From Asterochloris sp. CNOR1 (Eukaryota; Chlorophyta; Trebouxiophyceae; Trebouxiales; Trebouxiaceae): a stretch of 64,000 nt of DNA. Shown in pieces: positions 47,201 to 58,800 of the stretch. The stretch's first letter is position 1. Each line of letters begins with the position of its first letter. Under the pieces are notes generated by a model. That model did not search any database and was not told the DNA's origin. It saw only the letters and a program-made list of their open reading frames with translations. Location: positions 3,035,001 through 3,099,000 of the forward strand of contig OZ017748.1 in the NCBI GenBank assembly GCA_963969365.1, given 5' to 3'. The position numbers were made by a program, and so were the translations under genes.

Positions 47201-50200
47201 AGTGGCCTGTGCCCATGCATCACAGCCTCCCCCCATGTGCTGCAGGTGGCCGCCTCGCCCTTTGTGCAGCAGCTGCTCCGCACACAGCCCGAGCTGAGCC
47301 CCGAGCAAGCCCAAACGGCCTCGCTGCTGGCCCACCTGGCGGCTGCTGAGGCTGCAAGCCCTGGCACAGCAGGGTGTGGTGACGGGGTGCCCACAGGCAC
47401 ACCATTGGGAGATGCAGCAGACTCAGTGGCCCAGGCTGACACTGCCGCGCCGGCAGTGGTGAAGCCTACTGCTGAGGTTGCCGTGCAGCCCAGCGTGCAG
47501 GAGGCAGAGGCCCCTACCCTGCCAACCCCTACATCAGCTGAGGGCAAGGATGCAGCTCTGAGCACACAGAGCTGCTTCAGGCTGGGGCGGGCCCACAGCG
47601 TGCCCAGCCCCAGCTCAGCTGGCAGGCAGGCCATGGCAGTGGCCAAGGCGAGCAGCAGAGCAGCTTGTGGGCAGCAGCATGAGTACATGGCGCAGCATCT
47701 GGCAACTGCCCAGAGGCTGGTGCGCCTGGCCACGCCTATTGGTGCCGGTGCGGCAGCCCCGAGTTCCGCCTCAGGCGGCCTGGCCAAGGCTGACAGCACC
47801 CCCAGGCTGTTCCTGTTCCCTAAGCTCAGCTCTATAAGCAGCCCTGCCCGCACACCAACACCAACACGTGGGCAGGCTGTGCCTGCTCAAGGAGAGGGGC
47901 CCGTGTCGGAGGGATCTGGAGATGAGCAAGCGGAGGCTGTGAGTGGCCCGGCTGAGGCAAGCAGCCAGGCAGGCGCTGCCCCCTTCCAGCTGCTGCTGCA
48001 GCACCTGCTGGCCCCTAAGGCGGTCGTGGCGCGCCAGGCAGGTGCCAGCGCTGGCACTCCACTGGCGCGCAGCATGCAGCCGTCAACGGCTCCTGTGACT
48101 GAGCCGGTGCCTGCAGAAGACAGCCCCAGCTCAGAGCAGAGCGTTGCTGGCCCTCCCAGCAGGGCTGCTCCTGCAGCAGACGTGCTGGGCGAGGAGATAG
48201 TGTCAGGGGCAACAAGCCCAGGCGGTGTTCAGGCCAACGAGGCCAGGCAAACCCCCTTCCAGGCGCTCATGCAGCACCTGCTAGCTGGGGGCCAAGGGTC
48301 GCACCAGGCTGCTGCTTGTACCCCTCCAGCTGCCAAAGTGGCCACGCCTGCCGGCCTAGTCAGGGGAGGGATGTCTGCTGCTGCCAACGAGCAGGCTATC
48401 TGCAGTGTGGATGCTGATACGGAGGCACAGGCACCTTCCCCTCTGCTGGCAGCTGTGGACTCCTTTATGGCGGAGGCTGTACGCAGCAGTTTCTCAGGTG
48501 AAGATGGTGGGCCCCAGCCACCTGTCATGCTCGCATGTTCAGGCGGCTGCTCAGCTGAGGGGAGAGGTGCATCAAAGTTGTGCTGTGCTATAGTGCCCCT
48601 GAAGCAGGCTCGGGCCAGTCAATCCATCGCCATGCTGCTATACTGCTGCCAGCTTGTCAGGCTGATGCTTTCACAACATAGGCCATTGGCTTGGAGCAGT
48701 GAGCCAAGTGAAATAGGGCTTGCTGACTGACATGGTTTGTGTGGTGGTGATGCAGGCAGTGCAGACTCAACAACCCTGTCTGCTTCTGCGGGCACGCCCA
48801 CTGGTGCCTCAGGTCCTATCTGTGCGACAACACCTGAGCTGTTTTGCGCAGCTGAGCCAGATGTTCTGAACTCCACCCTCAGCCTGCATCCCGACCAGCC
48901 CAGCCCTTCAGCCGCCACCAGTAGCAAGTCTAGCAGCATGTCTGAGCAGGCAGGCTCATCTGCCCCCGGAGTAGGTGAGTGCCTATGCTTTCCAGCATGG
49001 TACACAGCCATGATGCTCTGGCCTTCGGCCTGTCAAACCTGTTGTTGATGCGTTGGCTGTGGAGGGGAATGCTGGGGCTGCACTGGGCCTTATGCTATGT
49101 TTGACAGCCCGTCAATGGGGACGGTGGCTGGCAAGGGGTCTGTGCTGAAGGCTGACAAGCTGTGTCCCTGCAGGGCCTGTGCCGGGGCCGTTCAGAGCTT
49201 TCATGAACCACCTGGTGCACGCTGCCTATGCCTCTCCTGGCGCCCCATCCTGCCAAGTGCCAGGCACAGCCAGGCCTGTGCAGCGCCGCAGCAGGCTGGG
49301 CATGGCAGGCTCAACCCCTGCAGCTGCAGCTCACACTGCAGTCGGCAGGAGCCCTGCCAACAGCAGCCCAGCCCACGCCGCCCAACAGCACTGCAGCCAT
49401 GGCCTTTGTGACGCCCCTGGCAGCCAGCAGCATCAGCAGCGTTGGCAGGGTCCAGGTGGTGGAGCCCAGCACCACTGGAATGCCCTTTGTGCACCCCCAT
49501 GCAGCCAGCAGCGGCGGCAGCAGGGGCCAGGTGGCCGAGCCCTGTGCTGATGCAGAGGCAGATGAGGCTCAGTCAGTGACCTCTGGACGCTCCTGGCAGA
49601 CCTCACTGAGTGGGCTGTCTCTGGCTGAGACGCCTGACAGCCTGTTCGCCACCCCAGCTGCCCACTTTGGTGCTGGCATGGCAGGCAGGGAGACCCCTTT
49701 CGCCACGCCCGCCTTTGACCTCAGTGCAGCAAAGGCCGCGTCTGCCAAGCCTGGTGTGTTCGCGGGCTCCAAGGTCAATGGTGGAATTCAGGAGTCACCA
49801 GTGCCTGTGCCTGATGAGGCCAGGTTGAGGAGCTTAATGCCAGGTCAGCTGCCGTTGTCAGTGTGGCAAAGCTTCTTGCCAAAGCTGTAGATTGCTGGCT
49901 GCACACCATTCAGCTTCTGATGCTACTGCTGAGTGTGCCATTCCCTGGCATCCAAGTGCGACCTGCGAGAGTACTGGAAGAACACATTGCAAAGGTCTCT
50001 GGTGTCTATCCTGCAGTGGATCAGCACAGCGGACTTGCACTCGTGGACAGTGATGCTGCTGAAGAGCCTGCTCTCACGCCGGATGCTGCAAGCAGACACG
50101 GCAGCCCTGCCAACGCAGCAGAGAGCCTGGCTGAGACGCCGGCAGCGTCTGACCTGCCTGCTGCTGCGTCAGCGGCCTCGCCCACCTCTGCCTCAGAGAT

Positions 50201-53200
50201 GAGCCGATTTGCTGCGCCCAGCCAGCACAGTGAGCAGGGCAGCACCACATCTGTGGGGCCCGCAGCTGCAGAGGCAACAGGAGGACCTCCCTGCAGTGAG
50301 GGGCATGGGGAGGACTTACAGCAGGAGGCCAAGGTACGCCTTCATGGGTCTTGCCAATATGGGGGGGAGGCAGATCTGCAGGTGAAGGTGACTCTGCACA
50401 TGTACCTGAGCACCTTTGAGTTGAGGCGCAACATGCATCTCTGCCAAAGCTTGAGCATCCCTTATGGTCCCTGCAGGCTGGGGCAGAGGGCCTTTGCGTT
50501 GACGTTGACCAGGCTCAGCGCTCGGCTGCTTCTCCAGATGCGAGGCTGGCCGTCCTTATGCAGGAGCTGGACCAAGTCAGGTCCGTCCTGCCTTCACAGG
50601 TGTTTGTGTTGACAAGCAAGTGCAATCTCAGGCCAAGTAAGGACGGCTATGCTGGCAGTGAGCTTGTTGTGTGTTGCAGTATAGAAAGTCATCTTCTGGC
50701 ATCAGTAGCTGCTGTACAGTGTGATCAATGCTAAGTGCAGCGTCTGGCATGCCTGCAGCAAGTCATGGCTGTGTGCGCAGGGCTGCTGGAGCCGCAGCAG
50801 AGGCTGTAGCTGAGGCTGCTGAAGCCAAACTGGCTAAAGTCATGGCTGGTTCCTGCTCCCGTGTTGACGAGGTTGCACAGGTTGGTGTCACTCTGCAGGC
50901 GGTGCTTGTATGTCAAGTGTGGCTGGCGCTTTGCCTGTTCAGCTGGCAGGCCTCATAGTGCAGCTGTGCTCACAGTTATGCCGATTGCACACTTGCTACA
51001 ACCTGGCTCACTTATCCGGCCTGTGCTCTCATGCTAGCAGCCCACAAGGCATTTTGTCAGAGGCTTGAGTCACCCTGTACAAGCTTCATGCCAGATGCTG
51101 CTCAATCAAGGCCAAGCTGCACAGAAATGCTTTCGCTGCATTGTGAGCATGCCTGTGCAAGTTCGCTGCGACCCTCCCTGCAGCTGAAGGCTGACGTGCA
51201 CAAGGCCTACCAGGCAGCTGAGGATGGGACTCAGGCCAGCCAGCAGCGAGTCAGGGCGCTGCAGGGGCAGCTGCGGGAGTCGGTAGTTGCCCTGCAGGAG
51301 ATGCACGACGTGCAGCTCAGCAGCGCGCAGGCGGAGCTGGCTAAGGCAGCCAAGGTAAGGACAGGGTGTTGAGTCCAGGTTGGCGCTTGATTTGCAGCCC
51401 CAAGGCAACTCAGGTGACGAGACAGCAAGAAGGCGAGGTCTTTCTGCTGCCATGCGATGCATCTGCCTCCATTGCACTTCCAAGTAACATAGCACCTGGA
51501 CAAGAGAGGCTGTCCCTGTGCACTCGGAGCTATGCACCTTGGCCTGCCTGCTGGACAAGATGAGGGCTCTTGACTCAAAAATGTTGATCTGTCATCATTC
51601 GGCATGGCAATGAGGGCAACAGCCCTGTGTGCTGCAGGCTGTGTGGCTGTCCATGGCAACCTCGGTTGCTAGAAAGGGTGATGCTGTCTGATCCTAATCT
51701 GGCCGATGTGGGGCTTGCTGCTTGGGTGCCTTAACAACGAGTCGCAGACTTGTTTACTGCGAAGCCTTTTGTCTGGCAGCTGGCATGTGAGCACCTCAGC
51801 TGCCTTGCTGCAAGCCACCCGGCTGTAGTGTTCAGCCTCACAGCATGCCTGGTGCAGGAGAAGGCTGAGCTGCAGGCTGCTGCTGAGGCTGCACAGCGCC
51901 AGTTGGAGGCTGCAGCTGAGGCGGCGGCTGGAGAGCGGGAGGCGGCATGCAGCAGCCTGCTTGCTGAGCTGCAGGTGAGACTCAAGGGCCAATCAAGTCC
52001 TGTGTCCTGCCTCTTGCCTGGCTGCATGCCAAACGCATTGAGCCACAGCCCTTGTCGGTGGAGTCCAATGCTGTATGCAACTCCACTGCTTCCGGCCCTG
52101 CAAAACCCCAAACTCTTTTTTCTGCTGTCTCCCGTGCAGGTTGCCTACCAACAGCTGGAGGAAGCGCAGGCCTCCGCTGCTCACGCTGTCACATTCAAAC
52201 TGACAGTTGCTGGTACTGGTGTCAGCCCCACTCATGCGACAGCAGTCACCGCCAAGCTCGCCCCCTCCCCAGCACACCAGGCACTTGAGTCCGCTGTCGT
52301 GGCAGCAGCTGAGGCCCTGCTGGCCCTGGGGTGCAACGTGCAGCAGCTTGAGGGTGTGGGCTGTAGCCCCTTGGCAGAGGTGGGCAGTGCCTTCCAGACC
52401 CTCTGGCTTCTGCTGGCTTCAGCGCAAACGAATTTAAGCCCAAACTCTACACGCTCTGCTGGAGGGTGCAATGTGGAACAGCTTGGGCATGACAGTGGTG
52501 GCAGTGAGTGCCTCCTGGGAGGGGTAGGCAGTGGCCTTGGCTGGGACTGCTGTGGCTTCAAATCCCTAGCTTCACTGACATAGTCATGCACAGCGATATG
52601 GCTGCTGCCGGTCTCGTTCCTGTTCTGGATGTCAATCTGCTGGTCAACACGGTGACAGCAGCGGCCTCTGGTGCTTGCAGGCCGGTTGCAAGGTGGCAGG
52701 GTTCTCCCCGAGCAACAAGGTGCAGGCTGTTGAGGCGATGCAGACCCCTCAGAGCTGCCGGCGCACAGCCAGCCGACTGGCCCCCTGGGAGGCAGACCAG
52801 TGGGCCGTGCAGGAGGCCTGCAGCAGCGGAGGCATCCTGGAGGCAGGCAGCCTGTCGGTCAAGGATGCTGCAGAACCCTTGCAGCTCTCACCTCTGGCGT
52901 CTGTGCTGGCAGCGGCTGATCCTGCTGCTGCTGGGGGATCAGGGCTGATGGCTCCCCCCAACACAGTAGCAAAGGGGACGAGCTTCGAGCGCGTCGGGTG
53001 CAGCCCTGTGCTGCATCGCGCGGCTCAGAGGCTGGCAGCGGCCGGGCGGAGCAGCGCTGGTGGCACCCCGCAGAGCTCCCCAGCATGGGGTACGGCTGAG
53101 CTGGCAGGATGCACCCCGCTGCTGGACAGGGCGGCTGCCCTGCTCAGGTGGCAGGCTGAGATGGTGTTGTCCCCCGGGAGGGGCCTGACCAGCAGCAGTA

Positions 53201-55733
53201 CAGATGGCGCTGCGGCACCCCACAGCACGCCGGCAGGGTCTACCCCTGCTGCCGGCGGCTGTGAGGCGCTGCTGCACAAGGCAGCTGCCCTGCTGGGTTT
53301 GACGGCAGACGCTGAGGTGGAGGCAGGCTGGAAGGAAGTGCTGGCAGCGGGGCGCCTGGGGGATGCAAACATCGCAGCGCCCCCCAACACCCCCGCCACG
53401 GGCCACATAACAGCGGCTCAGGCAGCCAGCAGCCCTCTGCTGTGGCGCGCAGCTGCGGTGCTGGCGACCAAGGCTGTGCAGGCAGTTGCCCAGCCTGACT
53501 TTGGGGTGGACTCAGCTGCACGGCTGGCTGGGGAGGCATCTGCAATGGAGGGCACCCAGGCTCCTTGCAACACGCCAGTGGCCTCTGCTGCAGCTGCTGT
53601 GGAGCAGGGCCCCCTGCTGCTGCATGCAGCTGCTCTGCTGGAGGCTGGCAGCAGTGGGGCCCTGGCTCCCCACAACACGCCTGCGGCCTCTGCCGCGGTC
53701 ACTGTGGGGCAGAGCCCTCTGCTACTGCGAGCAGCCGCTCTGCTGGAGGCTGAGCCAGGGTTTGGGGAGGAGTCTATTGCCGGGGAACTGTTTGAGGTGG
53801 GCAATGGTGCCTGTTGCTGACACTTGGGCAGCCCAACAGTTTGGCTGTCAGCCAGTACAGGTTGTGCAGACTAACTGCACTGCAAGGAGGGTACCCTGAC
53901 AGCAGCACACAGATACAGCCTGCTGCAGATCCAGCACCTGGGCTGCTTCCAGACCATTGATGCAGTGTGTGAGTTCACGTGCAACCAATATCGAAAACGT
54001 AGGAGGGACCAGCTGCACTGCCACCCACAGCAGCTTAGCAGGTCCCAGACGTCACTGACATCGCCAGAGTCCATGCAGGAGGGCTTGAAGGCAGAGGAGG
54101 GTCCAACTGCCCCCCACAGCTCCCCAGCATCTGGGCTGCTGCCCAGGGCAGGTGCCGCCGTCCTGCTGCACAGGGCCGTGCAGCTGCTGGCCCAATCCAA
54201 GACCGACAAACACAGCCATGACAGCCTGCCAGTTGCAGAGCAGCCAGCTGACGGCTCCCAGCAGCAGGTGGCGCCTGCGTTCTTTGGGGCGCACAGGTAT
54301 TTTCTCCCAAGGACAGCTCCTACCCCAGAGCGACTGGCCACCACTCTCAGCAGCAGCACTGCCGGCAGGGGCATGCAGCACAGCTTTGTTCCCAGCAAGG
54401 CAGGAACCTCGCGGCTTGCTGGCCTGGTGCTGTCAGCACGGAAGGCCTCCACTCCCCCAAGCGGGCGGCGCCAACGGGAGTGTGGCGCTGTGGAGGCAGG
54501 ATCAAGCAGGACACCTGCAGGTGCTGTTGTAGCTGATTTGCAGCCCTGTGAGCTCTTCAAGGCAGCCTTGCAGGCACATGGACAGGCAGTCACCGTTTAA
54601 CATGCCATTGGACTTGCAGTTGTGCATGCAGGGCAATCTGGGGGATGACAGCAAACATTCATCTGTACAGCTCTCAGTCATGCCCCAAGCACAGCACGAC
54701 CTGTGTATGAGTGCGATCAGGCACAATTGGTGTTAGGCTGCATCTCTAGGTGCACAAGCGTGCCAAGAGAGCTTGCACAGGCAATGTCCTGGAAGTGACG
54801 TGAGGTCACGAGTGCTGCTCTACACATGCAGTGGAGCCGAGCCCTCAGGGCGGCCAGCAGTGGGCAGGGGTGGCAGACAAGCTGAGGCAGCTGAGGCATG
54901 AGCTGGTGGTGGCCAAGGACAAGCTGAGGGCAGCCAATGAGGTAAGCTGGCTGTGCTGATCATGGCAGCACCCATGCATCAGCTGCGCTTGCTGGCATCT
55001 GGAACGGTTGGGGCGGCCCTGCCTTTGCTCTCAAACCAGCTCTGATGGAAGTATGACCAGCAGCGAGAATGCCTCATGCAGCAGCTGCTGGCTTCCTAGG
55101 GGGTGCTTGCTTGAGGTCTGGGTGCACCCTGCAGGCAGCAGCAATGACGCCTCTGCCCGCCGCAGCGCTGGCTGACGTGACAAACGTGTGTCAGACCAGC
55201 AGCCCTGCTGCCAACAATAGCCCCCTGGCATCAGTGCCAGCCCCAGCAGAAGGCCCACAGGGGTCCAGCACAAGCTTGGCAGCAGCCTGTGGTGTGCAGG
55301 TGGGGCCTTCTGCACAGGCATCCTCGCTTGTGGAGTTGCCAGATGTGAGGCCGAAGATCACTGCTGAGTCCCTGCATCTGCGTCTGCCATGCAAGGCTGC
55401 CCCTGCTGACCAGCTACATGGCATGCAGGAGGCAGCTCCCCCTGCTGCAAAGGCCCACGAGGACCACAGGGAGGCCCGTGACAGCTCTGAGTCCCCCTTA
55501 CCCCTCCCAGCAGCCCACATGACGTGTGGCAAGGTCAGTCCATCGATCTGCACATGACTGGTTTCAAAAGCTGAACAGATCTGCCTGGCTGTTTTAGAAT
55601 CTCTACCAATTCTCACTCCCCAGTGTTGCTGTAGGGTGCAATTGGCAAGATGAGACAGTCACAGGAACGGGAGTTTAGAAGGAGAGCTGCTGCTCTGGGC
55701 ATTCGCATCTCGCCTTACTTCAAGCGAAAGTAG
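44276..55733 (+). CDS. Very large Ala/Ser/Pro-rich protein with coiled coils and LLxRAAxLL repeats
   Basis: Unrecognised; probably over 2,400 residues. Probable start MQRQPKRSPLATLQN at 44276; exons before 46100 are only roughly placed (coding around 44276-44580, 45000-45645, 45795-46098). Phase-consistent later exons include 46361-48500 (probably with an intron at 47049-47246), 48757-48974, 50015-50334, 50477-50580, 50781-50880, 51184-51354, 51858-51974, 52140-52378, 52681-53798, about 54031-54520, 54832-54941, 55135-55533 and 55635-55733. Many TP and SP sites (FATPAFDL, AETPDSLFATPA) suggest kinase regulation. Coiled coils: EKAELQAAAEAAQRQLEAAA, QRVRALQGQLRESVVALQEM and ADKLRQLRHELVVAKDKL. 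Exon 52681-53798 carries the repeat listed separately. The C-terminus is basic (FRRRAAALGIRISPYFKRK). A cytoskeletal, kinetochore or nuclear scaffold role is conceivable but unproven. It could be two genes, although the phases argue for one. Confidence 0.6.
52951..53745 (+). repeat. Protein repeat array: APxNTPA ... LLxRAAxLL, six copies plus one distant copy
   Basis: Copies start near 52951 (APPNTVAKG...VLHRAAQRL), 53065 (TPQSSPAWG...LLDRAAALL), 53214 (APHSTPAGS...LLHKAAALL), 53377 (APPNTPATG...LLWRAAAVL), 53560 (APCNTPVAS...LLLHAAALL) and 53665 (APHNTPAAS...LLLRAAALL). A seventh is at about 54109 (APHSSPASG...LLHRAVQLL) in the next exon. Spacing varies from 35 to 61 residues. Copies five and six are close at DNA level, implying recent duplication. 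Each unit joins a short Pro/Ser/Thr turn to an amphipathic helix. Confidence 0.85.
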
Positions 55734-55874
55734 CCAAGCAACACAGACAGTTCTTGCATCAGAGTGCTGCATTTAATGATTTGATGGTAACTGTTCTACA
55801 TTGTGTGAGACTCCTGTGTGAAGCGAGCAGCATGAAATGCTTCTTAGGGTAGCTGCAACATCGATGAGATGACG

Positions 55875-58800
55875 TCAGCGCAGCAGATCCTGCTCAGCCT
55901 GGGCACCAGGTTTGTCCTGCCCCGCAGTGCTTATGGAGTGGCCAGTGAACATGTCTTCAGGCAAGGGGGCGCTATGTTGCGAAGAGGCCGCAGCCTCGTC
56001 AGCTGCATGATGCGTGGCGCTCTTGCTTGTCAAGGTGACATGCCGCTCGTCAACGTGACCCAGGTCCTCCATGTGGGGCACAGGGGGCAGGGCGTCGCAG
56101 TGGCTGGCAGAGTTGCTGAGCAGCTCTGAATCCTCATCGTCAACACCAGGGCTGACTGGCTGGTACAAGGTCTCAGCTGCAGCCTCTGGGGGCACAGCAG
56201 CTTGAGCTGCTGAACCCAGGTGCTGCTCAAAGCCCCTTGCAAAGGGGCTTGAGCTGGGCACATTTGCGTACTGCAGCTCATGAGCTACTGACTCTGCAAA
56301 CTCTTCGCCATGACCAATAGCAGCATGAGGCGGCCGCTCAGAGTGGCTGCCACTCTGCTGCTTGACGGCCGCCTTACTTACTGAGGTGGCGGCTGCATCA
56401 GCATCCTGTGGGTGCAGCAGCGCTGCCGCCTGCTCCTGCAGGGAGGGCTGTTGGGCCTCAGCCAGCGCAGCCCTGGCAAAATCGCTGTGGGGCTGCCAAG
56501 CCGGCTCTGCATGCTTGGGCAGGTGATTTTCCTCCGCAACAGTCCCGCTGGGCTGCCTCCGCGCATTTGCTGTCTGTGCTGCCTGCTGCTGCTTCTGCTG
56601 TGGGGCAGCCTGCACATGCACAGCGAGAAGGGTGTGCTGTCATGGTCAGGTGCAAAGCAGAGCTATCTATGCACTCAAGCAACAAGCACGACCACTGGGC
56701 TGTGACAGCTACAGGCCTGCGCCATCACAAAGGCACTTCGCACAGGAGGCTGCCCCTGGATCAAAGCAATCTCACATCGCTGCTGTGCAGCCGGCCCACA
56801 CACCATGCAGACAAGTCCTCACTTGTAGTGGCAGATGCTGCTCCTGTGCCCAGCCCTGTTCCTTCCCACCCTGCTGCTGCACAGCCCCGGCATGCTGCTC
56901 AAGGGCCAGCACCAGCGCCTCATGCCTCAGCACCAGCTCCTTGTACAACTCCAGCAGCCTGGCAACATCTCCAACCCTGAGGTCGCCAGGCCATGCATAC
57001 AGGTATGGGTGGCGCTGCTGCAGGGACCCTGCTGTGTCGGCCTGCAGCAGAGCGGCTGTGCCTGCCTGCTGCAGGTCAGCCACGCTAGGCCAGGGGACAG
57101 GTAGAGAGGCCTGCATGCAGGGGCAGCCAACACTAGGGGAGGGGCTGGTGTCACCATTGTGTTCAGCGGCCCAGATAGCCTTCCAGCCAAAGTGCCCCTG
57201 CACGCGACCCCCCCCTCCGGCATCCTTCAGGCCAGGAGCAGCTGCCTGAAGAACATGCCAGCCGAGATCTGGCTGTGTGAGACAGTCAACGAGGCTGGTC
57301 ACGAAGCCCTCGCCCAAGCTGATCTCCTGGCCAGGCAGGAAGCATGCAATGTTCAGACTCACTGTGCGGCAGCTGCTGGCTCCCAGGATGCCAACACAAT
57401 TTGGCCTTGCCTGGGTGGGCACGTTTCATGTACAATCGATCCTCTTGACCTGTGCTGCAGACTCAGATGCAACCCCAGTCTTCACCTGCCCCGGCGCTGG
57501 CCCCAAGGCCTCCCTTGCCGCGCTGTGTGGCGCCTCGCTGCTCAGAGGGGAAGGCCCTGGCTGCGCAGCCCCATGCATGGGGTTGAAGGTCATTCCCTGC
57601 CCCCCACTGACAGAGGCAGCGCGGGGGGACCCTGCACAAGGGGGCAGGCAGCACTCTGCAACACTGCTGCAGGCCGTTGCTGCCAGCCATGTGCAAGCAG
57701 CTGACTGCACCGGGAACAGGGCAGTGTGAGCTTGCACACCTCCACTATGTCAGAATGGTAGCAAGCTTGCAATTGAAGGTGCTGGAGTGCCTTGGCTGCA
57801 GTGCTGCATGCTGGAGGGGACCCATAACCCCAGCAACATCCCATGCAGTACAGGACGTCCCTTGCAGCCAGCCAGCCAGCCACGGTGCTACTGCAGGCTA
57901 CTGGCAAACCCACAGCTGTGGTCCTACCAGCTCAGCGAGGAGGACATCATGGCCCACCTGGCAGGGACGGCTTCTCCTCCTGTCCCCCTAGGTTGTCTGG
58001 TGGAGCCTCGTCTATGAGGTTGGTGGGCACATCCATGCTTGGGCGATGGGTGGGTGGGGGCACCTGTCCAGGCAGCAGGCGGTGTCGTGGGGCTTGGCTG
58101 GCTGCACTGTGGCTTGTCCCCTCTCAAGTTGTGAATGCTGTAATCAGCCAGGAGGGACTAAGCACACAGGCTGCAGTGGGCCCCTGCAGCTAATGCTGGT
58201 GCCTGGCCAAGCCACCAGGGAAGAATAGCATGACAGGGACGTCATAGCAGCACCTGCACACCAACTGGGGCATGTGGAAACCCTACCTGGTAGGTGTGGA
58301 AATCCTTCCCTGGATGCGCCCGGGCCAGGATAGGCAGACAGTCGGTTTAGCATGGCACAAAAGCTTTCTTGCAGCTGCTGGACTTCTGTAAGTCCCTCCA
58401 CGAGCTTGTCAGCGGCGGCTTCACACCCACCTGAGCATGGTCGGCGGCAGGCCAGCCTTTGCGACGCCCGTCAGTAAGGCAGACCCCAGACAGGTGTGCA
58501 AAGGGCATCTCCAGGCAGCTGTCAGACCTGTCTACTTCACTCCAGGCGCTGAAACGCAGCGTCTCTGCCCCCACCTGAGCGCGGGGGGAAGCAGCCTGAG
58601 AGGCCACCTCAATGTCGGCCACCCCAGCAGATATCATGCGCGCGACGAACTCGTCTGGATCCATGCTCAGGGATGCACTGTTGATTGTCTCTACAAAGGA
58701 GGCAGCGGAGTACTGCAGGGCAGCAGACGCGCCTGGTTGTAATGTTGCTGGGTGCAATCTGGCACCACCTTACAAAGGACACAGCAGAACGCTGCAGGGC

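Noticed and set aside
46322-47853. Long minus-strand open frames opposite the giant protein
   Set aside because: They mirror the Ala/Ser/Pro-rich plus-strand frame whose splice phases are consistent; the antisense translations are compositional shadows.
53871-54593. 240-codon minus-strand open frame
   Set aside because: Antisense to the exon carrying the seventh repeat copy; no start context or domain.
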